Of a stretch of DNA of 7,828 nucleotides, positions 5,112 to 7,828 are shown piece after piece. This DNA comes from Coliplasma sp045538555 (lineage in GTDB: Bacteria; Bacillota; Clostridia; Oscillospirales; CAG-382). Numbering within the stretch: position 1 is the first letter of the stretch; the number at the start of each line of letters is the position of its first letter. Both the position numbers and the translations under genes were made by a program. The DNA lies in the NCBI GenBank assembly GCA_045538555.1, contig JAZSRP010000031.1, forward strand, positions 1 through 7,828, given 5' to 3'. The notes beneath the pieces were generated by a model. It saw only the letters and a program-made list of their open reading frames with translations, was not told the DNA's origin and made no database searches.

Positions 5112-7828
5112 ATGTCCCTTTTCAAAAAGATTTTTGGCACATACAGTGAAAAACAAATAAAAAAGATCACCCCCATCGTGGATATGATAGAATCGCTTGC
5201 GGACAAATATTCCGCAATGGATGACGAAACACTCAAGGCACAGACGGATATCTTTAAATCCCGTCTTGCAAACGGCGAGACTCTTGACGATATTCTCCCC
5301 GATGCTTTTGCCGTAGTGAGAGAGGCATCCACCCGTGTGCTGGGGAAAAGACATTTTCGTGTCCAGCTTATGGGCGGCATTTTGCTCCACCAGGGCAGGA
5401 TTGCAGAGATGCGTACCGGCGAGGGAAAAACACTTGTGGCCACCCTGCCATCATACCTCAACGCACTGACCGGCAACGGTGTTCATGTGGTCACCGTCAA
5501 CGATTATCTTGCAAAGCGTGACAGCGAGTGGATGGGCAATATTCACCGTTTTTTGGGGCTGTCCGTTGGGCTCATCATTAACGGAATGTCCCTCGCAGAC
5601 AAACAGGCAGCATACAAAGCAGATATTACCTACGGTACAAACAACGAGTTTGGATTTGACTACCTTCGTGACAACATGGTGGTATACAAGGAGCATCTCA
5701 CCCAGAGAGGCCATGCATTTGCTATCGTGGACGAGGTAGACTCCATTCTTATCGACGAGGCACGCACCCCTCTCATCATTTCCGGCAAGGGCGAGGAATC
5801 CGGCGAGATGTACGCAAAAGCAGATGCTTTTGCAAAAAAACTGAAATGCCATCGAATCAAAGAATATGACGCAAAGAAGAACGATGACGATATCGCCGAG
5901 GACTATATCGTTGATGAAAAGGCAAGAAGCTGCATGCTCACCTCCAAGGGTATCGAAAAAGCCGAAAAGTTCTTTGGCGTGGAGAATCTGGGTGACGGTG
6001 AAAACACCGAGCTGATGCATTTTATCAACAACGCCATCCGCGCCAGAGGAATCATGCAGCGTGACGTGGACTACGTGGTAAAAGACGGAGAGGTTCTCAT
6101 TGTCGACGCTTTTACGGGCAGAATAATGATGGGGCGCAGGTTCAACAACGGGCTTCATCAGGCCATCGAGGCAAAAGAAAACGTCCGTGTTCAAAACGAG
6201 AACCGCACAGAGGCAACTATCACCTTTCAGAATTATTTCCGCATGTACAAAAAGCTGTCCGGTATGACCGGTACCGCAATGACGGAAGAGGACGAGTTTA
6301 GAGAGATCTACGGACTTGACGTGGTGGAGATACCTACCAACAAGCCCATGATCCGAAAGGACAACAACGACCTTGTTTTCAGATCCGTCAGAGAAAAGCA
6401 CAACGCTATCGTCAAGCAGATCCGGATCTGTCATGAAAAGGGACAGCCCGTGCTGGTTGGCACCGTTTCTGTGGAAAAGAGCGAGCAACTCTCCAAACTT
6501 CTCAAAGAAAACGGCATCGCTCACAACGTTCTCAACGCAAAATTACACGAACAGGAGGCAGAGATCGTTGCGCAGGCAGGCAAGCTGGGTGCCGTCACCA
6601 TATCCACCAACATGGCAGGCAGAGGCACCGACATCATGCTGGGCGGAAACAGTGAGTTTTTGGCAAAGGACGTATTGAAAAAAGAAGGCCTTGACGAAAA
6701 AATGCTCTACGAGGCAACCAATTTCGGCGCCACCGACGACCCCGAGATCCTGGCCGCAAGAGCACGCTACGACGCACTGAAAAAGCAGTTTGACGCAGAG
6801 ATAAAAGACGAAGCGGATCAAGTCCGAAAGGCGGGCGGTCTGTATATTTTGGGCACTGAGCGTCATGAGAGCAGACGTATCGACAACCAGCTCAGAGGAC
6901 GTGCGGGACGTCAGGGAGACCCCGGTGAATCCACGTTTTTCATTTCTCTTGAGGACGACCTGATGCGTCTTTTTGGCGCTGACAGAATACTGGGCATCGT
7001 CAACAACATGAAAACTCTCGAAAACCAGCCCATCGACGCAGGCATCCTTTCAAACGGCATCGAAAATGCCCAAAAGCGTATTGAGGGCAACAACTTTGAA
7101 CGACGCAAGAACGTGCTTCAATACGACGATGTCATAAACGCTCAGCGAGAGCTGATATACAGAGAGCGCCGAGAGGTGCTTGACGGAGTGGACCTGTCAG
7201 AAAAAATCAAAAAAATGATCTCGGATTACGTAGAGGACACCGTTTCCCTCTGTACCGCATCCGAGGTTCCCGATGAATGGAACTTTGATGAGCTGAAGCG
7301 TGAATTTGGTTATCTTTTGAAGGACGGAGATTTTTCCTACAACCAGCAGGAGCTGTCGGAGATCTCCCCTGACGACGTCAGCGGATTACTGATCTCCCGC
7401 GCGGAGGAGTTGTACAAAAAGCAAGAGCAGATCTTTGGCTCAGAGCTTTTCCGCGAGGTTGAGAGAACTCGACTGCTGCACAATGTTGATGCACGCTGGG
7501 TAGAGCATATTGATGCCATGGACGATCTCATAGAGAGCGTGGGGCTCAATGCATACGCTCAGAGAAATCCCGTGGTGGAATACAAAATCCGCGGCAGTGA
7601 GATGTTTGAAGACATGATCTCCATGATCCGCCAGGGCACGGTGAGAGAACTGCTGAACATCAAACTTCAGCCCAAGGTAACCGAGCGCAAGCAGCAGCTC
7701 AAGGGCGGCATGCTCCTAAAAGGAAAAGGCAAGCCCGCCGTAAAAATGACACCTGTCAGGACAGAAAAAAAGATCGCTCCCAATGAGACCTGCCCCTGCG
7801 GAAGCGGAAAAAAATACAAAAAATGCTG
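5112..7828 (+). CDS. secA: Preprotein translocase ATPase SecA, 3' end outside the window
   Basis: 905 codons are visible and the frame is still open at the edge. SecA is the peripheral ATPase that drives unfolded preproteins through SecYEG at the membrane. It starts MSLFKKIFG, with strong ribosome binding 8 bases upstream. Marks in order: Walker A MRTGEGKT (100-107), VNDYLAKRD (129-137), DEVD Walker B (207-210), SGMTGTA (383-389), STNMAGRGTD (498-507), LGTERHESRR, then GRAGRQGDPGES beginning at G596 (arginine finger region), and the helical scaffold motif WVEHIDAMD (from W796). A segment of about 60 residues (514-574, Ala/Asp/Glu/Lys-rich) occupies the variable subdomain of NBD2, which is nearly absent in Bacillus SecA. 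The end shows the zinc/SecB-type motif with C894, C896 and C905; the fourth ligand (Cys or His) should be the next codon, of which only TG is visible. The protein must be nearly complete. Confidence 0.97.
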   Translation, partial: MSLFKKIFGTYSEKQIKKITPIVDMIESLADKYSAMDDETLKAQTDIFKSRLANGETLDDILPDAFAVVREASTRVLGKRHFRVQLMGGILLHQGRIAEMRTGEGKTLVATLPSYLNALTGNGVHVVTVNDYLAKRDSEWMGNIHRFLGLSVGLIINGMSLADKQAAYKADITYGTNNEFGFDYLRDNMVVYKEHLTQRGHAFAIVDEVDSILIDEARTPLIISGKGEESGEMYAKADAFAKKLKCHRIKEYDAKKNDDDIAEDYIVDEKARSCMLTSKGIEKAEKFFGVENLGDGENTELMHFINNAIRARGIMQRDVDYVVKDGEVLIVDAFTGRIMMGRRFNNGLHQAIEAKENVRVQNENRTEATITFQNYFRMYKKLSGMTGTAMTEEDEFREIYGLDVVEIPTNKPMIRKDNNDLVFRSVREKHNAIVKQIRICHEKGQPVLVGTVSVEKSEQLSKLLKENGIAHNVLNAKLHEQEAEIVAQAGKLGAVTISTNMAGRGTDIMLGGNSEFLAKDVLKKEGLDEKMLYEATNFGATDDPEILAARARYDALKKQFDAEIKDEADQVRKAGGLYILGTERHESRRIDNQLRGRAGRQGDPGESTFFISLEDDLMRLFGADRILGIVNNMKTLENQPIDAGILSNGIENAQKRIEGNNFERRKNVLQYDDVINAQRELIYRERREVLDGVDLSEKIKKMISDYVEDTVSLCTASEVPDEWNFDELKREFGYLLKDGDFSYNQQELSEISPDDVSGLLISRAEELYKKQEQIFGSELFREVERTRLLHNVDARWVEHIDAMDDLIESVGLNAYAQRNPVVEYKIRGSEMFEDMISMIRQGTVRELLNIKLQPKVTERKQQLKGGMLLKGKGKPAVKMTPVRTEKKIAPNETCPCGSGKKYKKC

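Noticed and set aside
5451..6524. 357-codon open frame antisense to secA
   Set aside because: It mirrors a well-conserved coding sequence, has no recognisable motif and no ribosome binding site; such frames are common opposite genes with biased third positions.
7791..7828. secA ending or frameshifted at the edge
   Set aside because: The frame is intact to the last base; the zinc motif is simply cut by the window one residue before its final ligand.

Overview
The window reads as a low-to-moderate GC Firmicutes chromosome, most likely a Clostridia member of the Oscillospiraceae/Ruminococcaceae kind. The grounds are the mnmE-mnmG-rsmG gene order, strong AGGAG-type ribosome binding sites, consensus sigma-A promoters, and a SecA with a long NBD2 insertion and a C-terminal zinc motif. 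The assignment is inference from style and gene content, not from a search.

Layout, left to right. Positions 35-199 hold a non-coding array of seven small hairpins. They have different stem sequences but share ATC...GAT ends and 3-nt linkers, GAA in the left half and TTC in the right half. Next come an intrinsic terminator (204-234), a tRNA-Gln(UUG) gene on the minus strand (236-312) and its own near-perfect sigma-A promoter (345-373). Upstream of these, on the minus strand, lies a tight four-gene block transcribed mnmE > mnmG > rsmG > NUDIX hydrolase (4955 down to 377), with gaps of only 13, 17 and 28 bases. A 156-base divergent promoter region (4956-5111) separates it from secA on the plus strand, which runs off the right edge about one residue short of its usual C-terminus.

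How the genes fit together. MnmE and MnmG jointly modify the wobble uridine (U34) of tRNAs reading NNA/NNG codons, and tRNA-Gln(UUG) is one of their known substrates. That tRNA is encoded directly downstream with no visible terminator before it, so operon read-through could co-produce enzymes and substrate. RsmG methylates 16S rRNA near the decoding centre. The minus-strand block is therefore mainly a decoding-fidelity cluster with a NUDIX housekeeping hydrolase attached. In many Firmicutes mnmEG-rsmG lies between rpmH-rnpA-yidC-jag and noc/parAB at the replication origin; here both flanks differ (secA on one side, NUDIX plus tRNA on the other).

The protein-coding genes are ordinary and intact. 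The unusual part is the hairpin array at 35-199: stem sequences vary while pairing and linker register are kept, and orientation flips in the middle. I find no described family that matches it well.
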